A DNA stretch of 32,367 nt from Flavobacteriaceae bacterium (GCA_023260435.1 JALQVG010000051.1:1-32367), one strand, 5' to 3'. Positions 19,195-28,699 are shown, counted from the first letter of the stretch. Numbers and translations: made by a program. Notes: generated by a model not told the origin, from the sequence alone.

Positions 19195-20061
19195 ATGGAG
19201 ACCAAGGAACTGCTAAAAAAAGTACGCAAAATCGAGATTAAAACCCGCAGGTTGTCCGACAACCTTTTTGGGGGCGAATACCATTCTACCTTCAAAGGAA
19301 GGGGAATGACCTTTAGCGAGGTGCGTCCCTATCAATTTGGGGATGATGTTCGAGCGATTGACTGGAACGTTACCGCGCGCTACAACGAACCTTTTGTCAA
19401 GGTGTTTGAAGAAGAGCGCGAACTGACCATGATGCTTTTAGTAGACATCAGCGGGTCTGGTATTTTTGGTACAAAAGGTCAAAGCAAACGCGAAGTACTC
19501 ACTGAAATCGCTGCTACGCTGGCTTTTTCTGCCCTGCAAAACAACGACAAAGTGGGGTTGCTCTTGTTTTCTGACCGAGTGGAACGTTTTATTCCTCCCA
19601 AGAAAGGAAAAGGGCATGTGCTTCGAATCATCCGGGAACTTTTAGAGGCTGAACCGGTAGGTAAGGGCACCGACCTGTCTGCCCCTCTCGCCTTTTTGGG
19701 GAATGCGCTTAAAAAGAAAGCGATTGTATTTACCCTCTCAGATTTTATGTGTTCTGGCTATCAAAAAACACTGCAAATCACCGGAAAAAAGCACGACATC
19801 ACTGGAATCAGGGTGTATGATGCCTTGGATGCGCACTGGTTGAATTTGGGACTCATCCCTGTTCAAGATGCGGAAACCGGGGCTGTTCAATGGATGGCTA
19901 GCAGTTCGAAAGCGGTAAGAAAGGCCTACGAGGCGTCGTTTAGCGCTCAATCGGCCTATTTCCAGCAAGCCCACAAAAAGTCGGGTTGCGGCCGGGTTGA
20001 TCTTGAGTTAGGTCAAGACTATGTAGCCAAGCTTTTGGGATATTTTAAACAACGTCATTGA
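19195..20061 (+). CDS. DUF58 domain (VWA-like) protein
   Basis: RRLSDNLFGGEYHSTFKGRGMTFSEVRPYQFGDDVRAIDWNVTARYNEPFVKVFEEERELTMMLLVDISGS, the classic DUF58 signature. Confidence 0.96.
   Translation: METKELLKKVRKIEIKTRRLSDNLFGGEYHSTFKGRGMTFSEVRPYQFGDDVRAIDWNVTARYNEPFVKVFEEERELTMMLLVDISGSGIFGTKGQSKREVLTEIAATLAFSALQNNDKVGLLLFSDRVERFIPPKKGKGHVLRIIRELLEAEPVGKGTDLSAPLAFLGNALKKKAIVFTLSDFMCSGYQKTLQITGKKHDITGIRVYDALDAHWLNLGLIPVQDAETGAVQWMASSSKAVRKAYEASFSAQSAYFQQAHKKSGCGRVDLELGQDYVAKLLGYFKQRH
19249..19269 (+). terminator. Weak intrinsic-terminator-like hairpin inside the 5' end of the DUF58 gene
   Basis: AGGTTGTCCGACAACCTTTTT: perfect 17-nt hairpin followed by a T run. Confidence 0.35.
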
Positions 20062-21659
20062 TGAAACGCTTTGTGTATGTGCTCTTTGGTTTTTTTCTTT
20101 TGCTTGGGTCAATCCAGGCACAGACCACAGCGCCCAGCGCTGTAGGAAAACTGGACTCTACCGCGCTTAAAATTGGGGAGAAGCGCACGTATACCATTAC
20201 CGTATCTGTAAAGCCTGGTGACTCCGTACGTTTCCCTGAAGATCAAGCATTTGCCCCTTTTGAGGTGATCGGAACCTCCACTACGGACACGCTAAAACAG
20301 GAGCGCCTTTGGCAATTGATCAAACGCTACGCGATTTCTCAGTACGACTCAGGCACGTACAACCACCCTGGACTGCGCGTACAATTAGATACGCTTTGGC
20401 TGCAAACGGCGCCATTTTCGATGAACGTATTTGATGTGGCGGTGGATACCACCAAGCAAAACCTGTATCCCGCCAAACCCATTAGGGAAGTATCCTCTGT
20501 GTGGGTGACTCCCCTTTGGATGTGGATTTTGGGGGTTTTAGCACTCCTGGGCGCTGGAGTATACGGTTGGATACACTGGCAACGCAAGAAAAAACAAGAA
20601 GCAGAAGCCGTGCTCGATCCTTTAGAAAAGGCTTTGCTCGGCTTGGAAAAACTGGCCCAATCTCCGTATTTGATACGAGAGGAGTACAAAGCGTATTACA
20701 CGGAGCTCACAGGAATTGTTCGTGCCTACCTCGAAGACGAAGTGCACATCTCTGCTTTGGAAAGCACCAGTGAGGAACTCATGGAAAAGCTAGAGGACCT
20801 GCGCGAACAAGGGAAATTAACCCTGGATCAAGAAGCGCTAGCCACATTTGACCAGGTGTTGAAAACTGCGGATTTAGTCAAGTTTGCTCGGGCTACACCT
20901 GAGCGCAGACAGGCAGAATTAGATCGAGACATCTTGGCCCAATGGGTGGTGAAAGCCCAAGAAGCTTTGCCCGAACCGACCGAGGAGGAATTGTATCATG
21001 AGGCTCAGCGTTTGGCGGCTTTAGCTGAATACCAGAAGGCTCGCCGAAAAAAAATGGTATTGTTCGGAGGAGGTATTGCGGCACTGGGACTTTTTGTGGG
21101 ATTATTGATGTACACGGGGCCTGAACGATTCTGGGATACCGTTACCTTCAACAAATACAAAATACAAAATGAATCCCCCCGACTGATGAGTGGGTATGGC
21201 TTTCCAGCCGTTTGGATAGCTACGCCTGATGTATTGGTGCGTCAAGAAACAGCGCCCAAATACGCGGGTGCCACCCAGGCCCAATTGTTTGCCTACACGC
21301 CAGACCCTGAATTGGTCCATGTTTGGGTGCATACACTTCAATGGCCAGATGAAAAGACCCCTGACTTTGATGCGCTGGGCGAACAAGCGCTTAAAATGAT
21401 GGAAGATGTGGGGGCCAAAAACATATTGACCGAACAAACTCCCCACACCACCCAAGATGAGGTGCAAGGTGTGCAGGTATTTGGTCAAATGGATTTTGAA
21501 GAATCCGGAGACACCTATAAAAAATCCTACGCGCTTTTGCTGTTTGGCGGCAATGGTTTTGCGCAATTGATCTGGGTGCATTGGCCTAAGGATGAGCCCT
21601 ATGCAGCGCGTACGGCCCAGGAAATTATTCAATCCATTCAACTCAAAGAAACCCCATGA
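20058..21659 (+). CDS. Bat-operon membrane protein with BatD/DUF4381-like N-terminal part and extra C-terminal extracytoplasmic domain
   Basis: 533 aa; signal peptide; BatD-like beta region; TM about 20515-20575 followed by RKKKQEAEAV and a helical domain (YYTELTGIVRAYLEDEVHISALESTSEELMEKL); second TM (MVLFGGGIAALGLFVGLLMYTG) and about 150-aa C-terminal domain. ATGA overlap with the preceding gene. Confidence 0.8.
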   Translation: MMKRFVYVLFGFFLLLGSIQAQTTAPSAVGKLDSTALKIGEKRTYTITVSVKPGDSVRFPEDQAFAPFEVIGTSTTDTLKQERLWQLIKRYAISQYDSGTYNHPGLRVQLDTLWLQTAPFSMNVFDVAVDTTKQNLYPAKPIREVSSVWVTPLWMWILGVLALLGAGVYGWIHWQRKKKQEAEAVLDPLEKALLGLEKLAQSPYLIREEYKAYYTELTGIVRAYLEDEVHISALESTSEELMEKLEDLREQGKLTLDQEALATFDQVLKTADLVKFARATPERRQAELDRDILAQWVVKAQEALPEPTEEELYHEAQRLAALAEYQKARRKKMVLFGGGIAALGLFVGLLMYTGPERFWDTVTFNKYKIQNESPRLMSGYGFPAVWIATPDVLVRQETAPKYAGATQAQLFAYTPDPELVHVWVHTLQWPDEKTPDFDALGEQALKMMEDVGAKNILTEQTPHTTQDEVQGVQVFGQMDFEESGDTYKKSYALLLFGGNGFAQLIWVHWPKDEPYAARTAQEIIQSIQLKETP

Positions 21660-22657
21660 ATTGGAAGGATATTACATGGGCTGAGCCCCAATGGTTGTGG
21701 TTGGGATTAATACTCCCACTAGCGATTTGGTGGATGTGGTGGAGCCGCCACAAAACTAAAGCTCCCTTGTTGATTTCTGGACATCAGGGGCTCCCGGTGA
21801 GTCGTTGGGTATCCGGCGTGTCAATCGCATTAAATGTCTTGAGAATCGGTGCGCTTGCGGCCATGATTTTAGCTATGGCAAGGCCTCAGATCGTCTCCAC
21901 CCAGACCAAAACCAAAACCACCCGTGGAATTGACATCGTCATGTCTATTGATGTGTCATCGAGCATGCTGGCCAAAGACTTAAAACCTAACCGACTCACA
22001 GCGCTTAAAAAAATTGCAGCCACCTTTATCGAAAGCCGACCTAATGACCGGATTGGACTGGTCGTCTATGCAGGGGAAAGCTACACAAAAACCCCTATCA
22101 CATCAGACAAAGGACTGGTGCTCAGAGCGCTGGATGAAATTCAATACGGAGGTTTAAACGACGGTACCGCTATTGGTATGGGCTTGGCAACCTCAGTCAA
22201 TCGACTCAAAGAATCTAAAGCGCAAAGCAAAGTAGTCATTCTGCTGACGGATGGAGTCAACAATTCAGGCTTTATCGAACCCCTAACCGCGGCTGAACTA
22301 GCGGTAGAATATGGAATTAAGACCTATACCATTGGGGTAGGGACCAATGGTAACGCGCAATTTCCGGTGGCCATTAACCCGGATGGCAGCTTTCAATACG
22401 CGCTTCAACAAGTGGAAATCGACGAAAAGTTGATGAAGCGAATAGCAGAAAAAACGGGCGGCCAATACTTCAGAGCTCAAGACAATCAGGAGCTCGAAGC
22501 GATTTACAACGAGATCAACCAACTCGAAAAAACCGAGATCGAAGAATTTAAATTCACCACCACCCAGGAGCTCTATCGTCCTTTGGTATTCTGGGCATTA
22601 TTCATATGGGTGTTGTACTGGTTGGTACAACACACCTGGTTAAAAAGTTTTGTCTGA
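21656..22657 (+). CDS. batA: VWA-domain protein BatA-like
   Basis: GIDIVMSIDVSSSMLAKDLKPNRLTALKK (MIDAS DxSxS), LTDGVNNSG, N- and C-terminal TM. ATGA overlap with the upstream ORF. Confidence 0.92.
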   Translation: MNWKDITWAEPQWLWLGLILPLAIWWMWWSRHKTKAPLLISGHQGLPVSRWVSGVSIALNVLRIGALAAMILAMARPQIVSTQTKTKTTRGIDIVMSIDVSSSMLAKDLKPNRLTALKKIAATFIESRPNDRIGLVVYAGESYTKTPITSDKGLVLRALDEIQYGGLNDGTAIGMGLATSVNRLKESKAQSKVVILLTDGVNNSGFIEPLTAAELAVEYGIKTYTIGVGTNGNAQFPVAINPDGSFQYALQQVEIDEKLMKRIAEKTGGQYFRAQDNQELEAIYNEINQLEKTEIEEFKFTTTQELYRPLVFWALFIWVLYWLVQHTWLKSFV

Positions 22658-23703
22658 TGATCGTTTGGGATGAACCAACATACTTTTATCTGTTTGGGCT
22701 ATTGGTCCTCGTCGCTTTGGTGTTCTTTTGGCATCAATGGTGGCAGATCAAAACGCAAAAAGCCTTTTCAAAATGGGGCGATCTAGATCGATTATCGCCT
22801 GGCAGATCTGGACTTAAAGTGCGGTTAAAAGCGTTGGTGTTTGCCTTAATCATCAGCTGTTTGGTTGTCGCACTGGTCAACCCAAAAGCCGGTATTGCCC
22901 GAAAAAAAGTACAGCGAGAGGGCATTGATTTGGTATTTGCCATCGATGTGTCAAAGAGTATGCTTTGTGAAGATGTGGCCCCGAACCGTCTAGACCGAGC
23001 CAAACACCTTGTGGAACAAATAACCCAACAGCTTGCGGGCGACCGCATAGGGATCATTGCCTATGCCGCTTGGGCCGTTCCTCAGTTGCCCATCACTACG
23101 GATTACGGTGCGGCCCAATTGTTTTTATCATCGATCAACACCGACATGATCAGCTCCCAAGGAACGGCTTTGGGAGAGGCTATTGAACTGGCTTCGGGTT
23201 ATTTTATCGCCGAAGATCCAACCAGCAAGGTACTGTTGTTGATCAGCGACGGAGAGGACCATGAGGGGATTGATGTGGCGGAAGCTGTGGCTCAAGCTAA
23301 AGAAGCTGGGGTTCGTATATTTACCGTGGGAGTAGGAACCGAAAAAGGAGGCCCAATACCCATCAAAGAACGCGGCATTACCCAGCAACTCAAAAAGGAC
23401 GAGAACGGCGAGGTGGTCATTACTCGGAGAAACGAGACGTTGCTGAAGGCTTTGGCCGAACAAGCAGGAGGCCAATACTACGCATTTGACCAGACCGAAA
23501 CGGTGGTGAATGCCTTGATGGAAGATTTAGGGCAACTGGACAAAACCACTTTTGCCGCTGAGGAATTCTCGGACTTTGAGGACCAGTTTGGTTGGTTTGT
23601 AGGGATTGGATTAATTTTGATGATACTCGATGTACTGCTGCTCGAACGCAAAACGCCCTGGTGGCAAAAACTTAAACTCTTTGAACCCAATAAAAATGCG
23701 TAA
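22657..23703 (+). CDS. batB: VWA-domain protein BatB-like
   Basis: GIDLVFAIDVSKSMLCEDVAPNRLDRAKHLVEQ (MIDAS), LLISDGEDHEG, TM segments. Start set to ATG at 22657 (TGATG overlap with batA). Confidence 0.92.
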   Translation: MIVWDEPTYFYLFGLLVLVALVFFWHQWWQIKTQKAFSKWGDLDRLSPGRSGLKVRLKALVFALIISCLVVALVNPKAGIARKKVQREGIDLVFAIDVSKSMLCEDVAPNRLDRAKHLVEQITQQLAGDRIGIIAYAAWAVPQLPITTDYGAAQLFLSSINTDMISSQGTALGEAIELASGYFIAEDPTSKVLLLISDGEDHEGIDVAEAVAQAKEAGVRIFTVGVGTEKGGPIPIKERGITQQLKKDENGEVVITRRNETLLKALAEQAGGQYYAFDQTETVVNALMEDLGQLDKTTFAAEEFSDFEDQFGWFVGIGLILMILDVLLLERKTPWWQKLKLFEPNKNA

Positions 23704-24568
23704 TGCTTGGATACTCTTGGTGATTGTTCACGCGGCACTTTGGGGACAGACCCCTGAAGCAGTCAAACCTGAAGCGCCTGCACAAGTCGCCGCCCCGCTT
23801 CAGAAAAAAGCACAAAACTTAACGGCCAAGGCAGGAAAAAATTTAACTCAAGGAGCGTGGACAGCGTCAGAAGCGGATTGGCGCAGAGCTATGGCTATTG
23901 ACCCAGCCCAAAAGGATGCTCCCTATAACCTGGGCAATACGCTTTTGTCCAACAACAGTTTTGAAGAAGCTACCACGGCTCTAGTTCAAGCGACTAAAAC
24001 GGCCGAAACAGCCGACCAAAAACACCAGGCATACCACAACCTGGGCAACGCTCTCATGGCACAAAAGGCGTATGACCGAGCTGAAATGGCATTTAAATCA
24101 GCCCTGAAAAACAAACCTGAAGACGACCAAACCCGATACAACTACGCATTGGCCAAGTCTATGCGGGAGAAGCAGGAACAGAACAAAGACAAGAACAAGG
24201 ACAATAAAGACCAACAGGACAAAAAAGACCAACAAGATCAGCAGGATCAAAACCAAGGAGGTCAAAACGATCAAAACGAACAGGACCCGAAAAAAGGAGA
24301 TCAGGATCAAAAAGATAAAAACAGCAAACCCCAAGACCCTGGGGATCAAGAAAAAGAGGATCAAAAACAAGGGGATGGCGACAAGAAAAAAGAACAGCCA
24401 AAAAAACCTCAAGAAGCACCTCAACCGCCTAAGAAACAAAGTCAGCTCTCTGCACAGCAAATCCAAAACATGTTAGAGGCGCTGCAAAATGAAGAGAAAA
24501 AAGCAAAAGAAAAAATGGATAAACTCCAGAAAAAAGGAGTTAAATCCTCACAAAAAAAGGACTGGTAA
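23696..24568 (+). CDS. batC: TPR protein BatC-like with Q/D/K/N-rich linker
   Basis: MRNAWILLVIVHAALWGQT signal; TPR repeats (DAPYNLGNTLLSNNSFEEATTALVQATKTA, HQAYHNLGNALMAQKAYDRAEMAFKSALKNKP); low-complexity linker; C-terminal SAQQIQNMLEALQNEEKKAKEKM. Confidence 0.88.
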   Translation: MRNAWILLVIVHAALWGQTPEAVKPEAPAQVAAPLQKKAQNLTAKAGKNLTQGAWTASEADWRRAMAIDPAQKDAPYNLGNTLLSNNSFEEATTALVQATKTAETADQKHQAYHNLGNALMAQKAYDRAEMAFKSALKNKPEDDQTRYNYALAKSMREKQEQNKDKNKDNKDQQDKKDQQDQQDQNQGGQNDQNEQDPKKGDQDQKDKNSKPQDPGDQEKEDQKQGDGDKKKEQPKKPQEAPQPPKKQSQLSAQQIQNMLEALQNEEKKAKEKMDKLQKKGVKSSQKKDW

Positions 24569-26346
24569 TGCAACAGATCAGAGGTGTGCTATTGGGGATG
24601 CTGGCATTGGTTTGGGCCACAGGAATGTGGGCCCAAGACAAAGAAATCCTCTTTGAAGTATCCTTGAGCAAAGAAAAACTGGGGCTCAATGAACGATTGC
24701 GTGTAGATTTCACCATGAACCGTGACGGAGATCACTTTGAGGCACCAACGTTTAAAGGTTTTAAAGTACTCATGGGGCCCTCGCAATCCACCAGCTCATC
24801 TTGGATCAACGGTGTGCGCTCTTTTTCCAGAACCTTTTCATTCATTCTGCAACCCACCGCCAAAGGCTCCTGGACCATTGGACAGGCTGAAATCACGATT
24901 GATGGAACAGTTTATAAAACGGCAGCCAAAAAAGTAGAGGTCACCGAAGCAGTAGCCAAACCTAGCGATGAACAAACCGCCCAAGATGTAGCAGATCAGA
25001 ATGTTCGGGTCATTTCAGAGGTATCCAAAACAAATCCGTACCTAAACGAGGGCATACTGATCACGTATAAATTATTGGTTGGAAATGGTGTCAATGTCAC
25101 CAACTTTAATTCGGTAAACGCAGCAGAATACACCCATTTTTGGAACCAAGACCTACCTATAAACGCCTATAACTTTGAGCCTACTACGTATGAGGGGAAA
25201 TCCTATCAATCTGTGGTGCTCAAGCGTGTATTGCTCTATCCACAAAAAACAGGAAAACTCAGCCTGAAACCCTATACTTTTGAACTTTCGGTTGACGTCC
25301 CTACGAACCGTAGGGACTTCTTTGGCAGGCCGCTTTACGCCCCTGCCACCCGTGTAGCTTCAACGGCTGAAATCACCATAGACGTAAAAGAGCTCCCTGT
25401 AGAAAACAGACCAGCCTCATTCACAGGAGCTGTGGGTAGCTTCGACTTTTTTGTGACCCCCAACAAAACCGCCCTGGACACAGGCACTGCGCTTGAGGTG
25501 GAGGTGAGGGTAACCGGAAAAGGAAATCTGAAATTGTTTAGCCTGCCGGAACTAAAAGTCCCTGCTGCTTTGGAACGATATGCGCCAGAAAACAAACAAA
25601 AAATAAACAACAGCCGCTCAGGCATGGAAGGAACCATCTCTGATACCTACACCATCATCCCCAACTTTCAAGGAAGCTATCCGATCCCGGGGCTAGAATT
25701 TAGCTACTTTGATCCCAAAGCCAAAAAATACGTGACCCGCACCACGGAGGAAATTAATATTCAAGCGTTGGGTGGTGCCGTGAGCGGTGAATCCGAAAAA
25801 ACTAACAACACCCAAAGTCCAACGCCTACAGTGCGCTCAGAGGGATTTAGGTTTATCAAATTAACCCATCAGTTAGCGCCAACAGCAACCGCCTCGTTTA
25901 TTGAAGCATTGGATTTCTATTTGATTTGGCTCATGCCTCTTTTAATATTGCCCATATTGGGTTGGTGGATCCGATATAATGAAGCGCGCGGAAATGATTT
26001 AGGTGCCCTCAAGAGGAAAGCTTCTTCCCGAATGGCTAAAAAGTATTTAGGTCAAGCTCAAAAAGCACTCAAAACCCCGGACAGCTTCTATTTAGCCCTA
26101 GAAAAATCCATGCAGCACTTCCTGAAAGCCCGTTTATCGATAGAAACTGCCGATATGACACACGACACCATCGAAGAGTTATTGTGGGCTCAAGGGGTCT
26201 CTAAAGAAGTTTCTGGGCGTTTAATCGAGTTGTTAAACCGATGTGCCATGGCTCGATACAGTCCGAAAAAAATATCGGATATGCATGAGGATTACACAGC
26301 GGCCCTCGCTGTACTTACCGACCTGGATAAACAACACCAAAGCTGA
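24568..26346 (+). CDS. batD: BatD-like protein
   Basis: 592 aa; signal peptide; long beta-rich region; C-terminal TM (FYLIWLMPLLILPILGWWIRY) and helical tail. TAATG overlap with batC. Confidence 0.9.
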   Translation: MQQIRGVLLGMLALVWATGMWAQDKEILFEVSLSKEKLGLNERLRVDFTMNRDGDHFEAPTFKGFKVLMGPSQSTSSSWINGVRSFSRTFSFILQPTAKGSWTIGQAEITIDGTVYKTAAKKVEVTEAVAKPSDEQTAQDVADQNVRVISEVSKTNPYLNEGILITYKLLVGNGVNVTNFNSVNAAEYTHFWNQDLPINAYNFEPTTYEGKSYQSVVLKRVLLYPQKTGKLSLKPYTFELSVDVPTNRRDFFGRPLYAPATRVASTAEITIDVKELPVENRPASFTGAVGSFDFFVTPNKTALDTGTALEVEVRVTGKGNLKLFSLPELKVPAALERYAPENKQKINNSRSGMEGTISDTYTIIPNFQGSYPIPGLEFSYFDPKAKKYVTRTTEEINIQALGGAVSGESEKTNNTQSPTPTVRSEGFRFIKLTHQLAPTATASFIEALDFYLIWLMPLLILPILGWWIRYNEARGNDLGALKRKASSRMAKKYLGQAQKALKTPDSFYLALEKSMQHFLKARLSIETADMTHDTIEELLWAQGVSKEVSGRLIELLNRCAMARYSPKKISDMHEDYTAALAVLTDLDKQHQS

Positions 26347-27131
26347 TGAAAACACGTCTAATGATTTTAGGAATGCTCTTGGGAAGCTTCTGCCTGTCGT
26401 GGGGACAAACCAACATGCAGGATCAAACGGACGCCTGGTGGGCTGATGCGCAAAAAGCTTATCAAGAAGAGCGATATGCTGATGCTATTGAGCAGTATGA
26501 GAAAATACGCCAATCAGGACTTGCGGATGTAGCGCTGTACTTTAATTTGGCCAATGCTTACTACAAATCAAATCAGGTAGGCAACAGCATCTACTATTAC
26601 GAAAAAGCACTGCTCATCAATCCTAACGATGAAGATGTCGCGGCCAATCTAGCCTACGCACAAAAAATGACCTTGGATCAAGCAGTGACCCCTCTAGCGC
26701 CAACCCTAGGCGCTGCGATGGTGAGAAGTATTGTTCAATGGAATCCCACGTACCTAAAATACGGAGCATGGATAGGTATGTGGTTGTTTGTTGCTTTTGC
26801 GGCGCTGTATCGATTAGGCGGCACAACTCGTGTGAAGAAGTGGGGATTTGCCCTAGCTACCCTAAGTTTAATCACTGGATTCATGTCATATTCCGCTGAA
26901 TATTTGAGAGATCATTGGACCTCAAAAGATCAGCCAGCCATCGTTTTTGGTGTGGTCTCCGTTCGGGAGGCGCCCGCTGTTAGCGCTACAGAATTGTTTC
27001 CCTTAAACGAGGGCACCAAAGTTCAGGTACTGGAAGAGCTCGATGGATGGGGACACATTGCTTTGGCAGATGGAACTCAGGGCTGGATGGAGCTCTCAGG
27101 CTTAAAAAAACTGAGGGAATTGCCTGAATAG
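26346..27131 (+). CDS. batE: BatE-like TPR plus SH3b protein
   Basis: TPR (WWADAQKAYQEERYADAIEQYEKIRQSG, ALYFNLANAYYKSNQVGNSIYYYEKALLINP), two TMs, C-terminal SH3b-like segment (VSVREAPAVSATELFPLNEGTKVQVLEELDGWGHIALADGTQGWM). Confidence 0.88.
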   Translation: MKTRLMILGMLLGSFCLSWGQTNMQDQTDAWWADAQKAYQEERYADAIEQYEKIRQSGLADVALYFNLANAYYKSNQVGNSIYYYEKALLINPNDEDVAANLAYAQKMTLDQAVTPLAPTLGAAMVRSIVQWNPTYLKYGAWIGMWLFVAFAALYRLGGTTRVKKWGFALATLSLITGFMSYSAEYLRDHWTSKDQPAIVFGVVSVREAPAVSATELFPLNEGTKVQVLEELDGWGHIALADGTQGWMELSGLKKLRELPE

Positions 27132-27154
27132 ACTCAATAACCCTCCTATTTTTA

Positions 27155-27162
27155 TACCTTTG
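27155..27162 (+). promoter_or_regulatory. Candidate -7 element TACCTTTG upstream of pheS
   Basis: Exact match to TAnnTTTG, 29 nt before the pheS ATG; no TTG at suitable spacing was seen. Confidence 0.4.
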
Positions 27163-27191
27163 GAGGCTAAAATCCCTTTTCGCATAGAACT

Positions 27192-28211
27192 ATGTTGGAT
27201 CAACTGCAAAAACACTTGGATCAAGTGGCCGAATTCACTGCAGAAAATGCTGCTGCAGTGGAAGAATTTCGCATACAATACTTAGGTAAAAAAGGAGTCC
27301 TAGCTGCCTTATTTACCGACTTTAAGAATATACCCAACGATCAAAAAAAAGAATACGGCCAAAAGCTCAACGAGCTTAAAGAACGTTGTGCCGAAAAAAT
27401 TGATGGTTTTAAAAGCCAAGACTCTAGTTCTACAGACAAACTAGGCAGTCTGGGCGATTTGACAAGACCTGGATTTCCCCAACCTATGGGGGCTATTCAC
27501 CCGATTAGTGAGGTAAAAAACAGAATTGTCGAGATCTTTTCACGCATTGGATTTAATGTTTCTGAAGGTCCAGAGATGGAGGATGATTGGCACAATTTTA
27601 CGGCGCTAAACCTTCCTGAATACCACCCGGCCAGAGATATGCAAGACACCTTTTTCTTGCAAACAGATCCAGATTGGATGTTGCGTACCCATACCTCATC
27701 CGTTCAGGTGCGTTATATGGAAACCCACCAACCCCCTATTCGAACAATATCGCCTGGAAGAGTGTACAGAAACGAGGCGATTTCCGCTCGATCTCACTGC
27801 TTTTTTCACCAAATCGAGGGGCTCTACATCGATAAAAATGTGTCGTTTGCTGACTTAAAACAAACACTGGCCTACTTTACCAACGCCTTATTCGGCACTT
27901 CTAAAATTAGGATGAGGCCTTCATACTTTCCGTTTACTGAACCCAGTGCTGAAGTAGATGTTTATTGGGGCTTGGAAACAGAAACTGACTACAAAATGAC
28001 CAAAGGAACTGGTTGGTTGGAAATTATGGGTTGTGGTATGGTCGATCCTGAGGTCTTAAAAAATTGCGGCATTGATCCTGAAGAATATTCTGGATTTGCC
28101 TTTGGTATGGGTATAGACCGAATCGCCCTGTTGTTGCATCAGATTTCCGATATCAGGTTGTTGAGCGAGAATGATCTTCGCTTCTTAGAACAATTCCAGC
28201 CTAGATTTTAG
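27192..28211 (+). CDS. pheS: Phenylalanyl-tRNA synthetase alpha subunit
   Basis: [112 protein letters not shown]. Confidence 0.98.
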   Translation: MLDQLQKHLDQVAEFTAENAAAVEEFRIQYLGKKGVLAALFTDFKNIPNDQKKEYGQKLNELKERCAEKIDGFKSQDSSSTDKLGSLGDLTRPGFPQPMGAIHPISEVKNRIVEIFSRIGFNVSEGPEMEDDWHNFTALNLPEYHPARDMQDTFFLQTDPDWMLRTHTSSVQVRYMETHQPPIRTISPGRVYRNEAISARSHCFFHQIEGLYIDKNVSFADLKQTLAYFTNALFGTSKIRMRPSYFPFTEPSAEVDVYWGLETETDYKMTKGTGWLEIMGCGMVDPEVLKNCGIDPEEYSGFAFGMGIDRIALLLHQISDIRLLSENDLRFLEQFQPRF

Positions 28212-28690
28212 TGGGTGGAGCTTCCCCATTGATTGAATGGGAATTTGGTCAAATTGGCGTTGTAGTATCTGGGATCTCCGGTTACTTCTGATCCCAACCA
28301 CTCAGGATGTTGAAAAGCTTCATCCGCACGACTCAGTTCTATTTCAGCAATTACCAGACCGAGATTTTCTCCTGAAAAGACATCCACTTCAAACGTGTGT
28401 GCGCCTGCGGGCACGAAGTACCGAGTTTTCTCAATTCTACCGGGTAGACACAAACTAAAAAGGGCCTGTGCTTCTTCGCTGGACAAAGATTGCTCCCATT
28501 CAAACCTACTGGTCCCATCGACACTGGATTGTCCTTTAACGGTTAATTTACCTCCTTTATCCAGGACGCGCACGCGCACGACGCGGGCAGGATCAACAGA
28601 CAAAAAACCTTGAGCGATAAACTCGTGGTGGGTCGCCAGATGAATAAACTCTTGAGACTGAACCAAAAACTTACGCTCGATTTCTACCAT
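28208..28690 (-). CDS. CYTH domain protein (putative triphosphatase / adenylate cyclase-like)
   Basis: [10 protein letters not shown] at the N-terminus (EIERKFLV / ExExK motif), [16 protein letters not shown], typical CYTH. Confidence 0.93.
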   Translation of the reverse strand: MVEIERKFLVQSQEFIHLATHHEFIAQGFLSVDPARVVRVRVLDKGGKLTVKGQSSVDGTSRFEWEQSLSSEEAQALFSLCLPGRIEKTRYFVPAGAHTFEVDVFSGENLGLVIAEIELSRADEAFQHPEWLGSEVTGDPRYYNANLTKFPFNQWGSSTH

Positions 28691-28699
28691 AGCCTGAGG

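Noticed and set aside
21102-21641. 179-aa minus-strand ORF opposite the Bat-operon membrane gene
   Set aside because: Antisense shadow ORF; no start context, no domain, opposite a coherent operon.
24098-24466. Very hydrophobic 122-aa minus-strand ORF (LLCRELTLFLRRLRCFLRFFWLFFFLVAIPLF...)
   Set aside because: Produced by the reverse complement of the Q/D/K-rich BatC linker; not a real membrane protein.
18185-27131. Possibility that the moxR/VWA/TPR cluster is a new defence or secretion system
   Set aside because: Gene order and motifs match the known Bat (Bacteroides aerotolerance-type) operon; only the extra 533-aa gene deserves more study.
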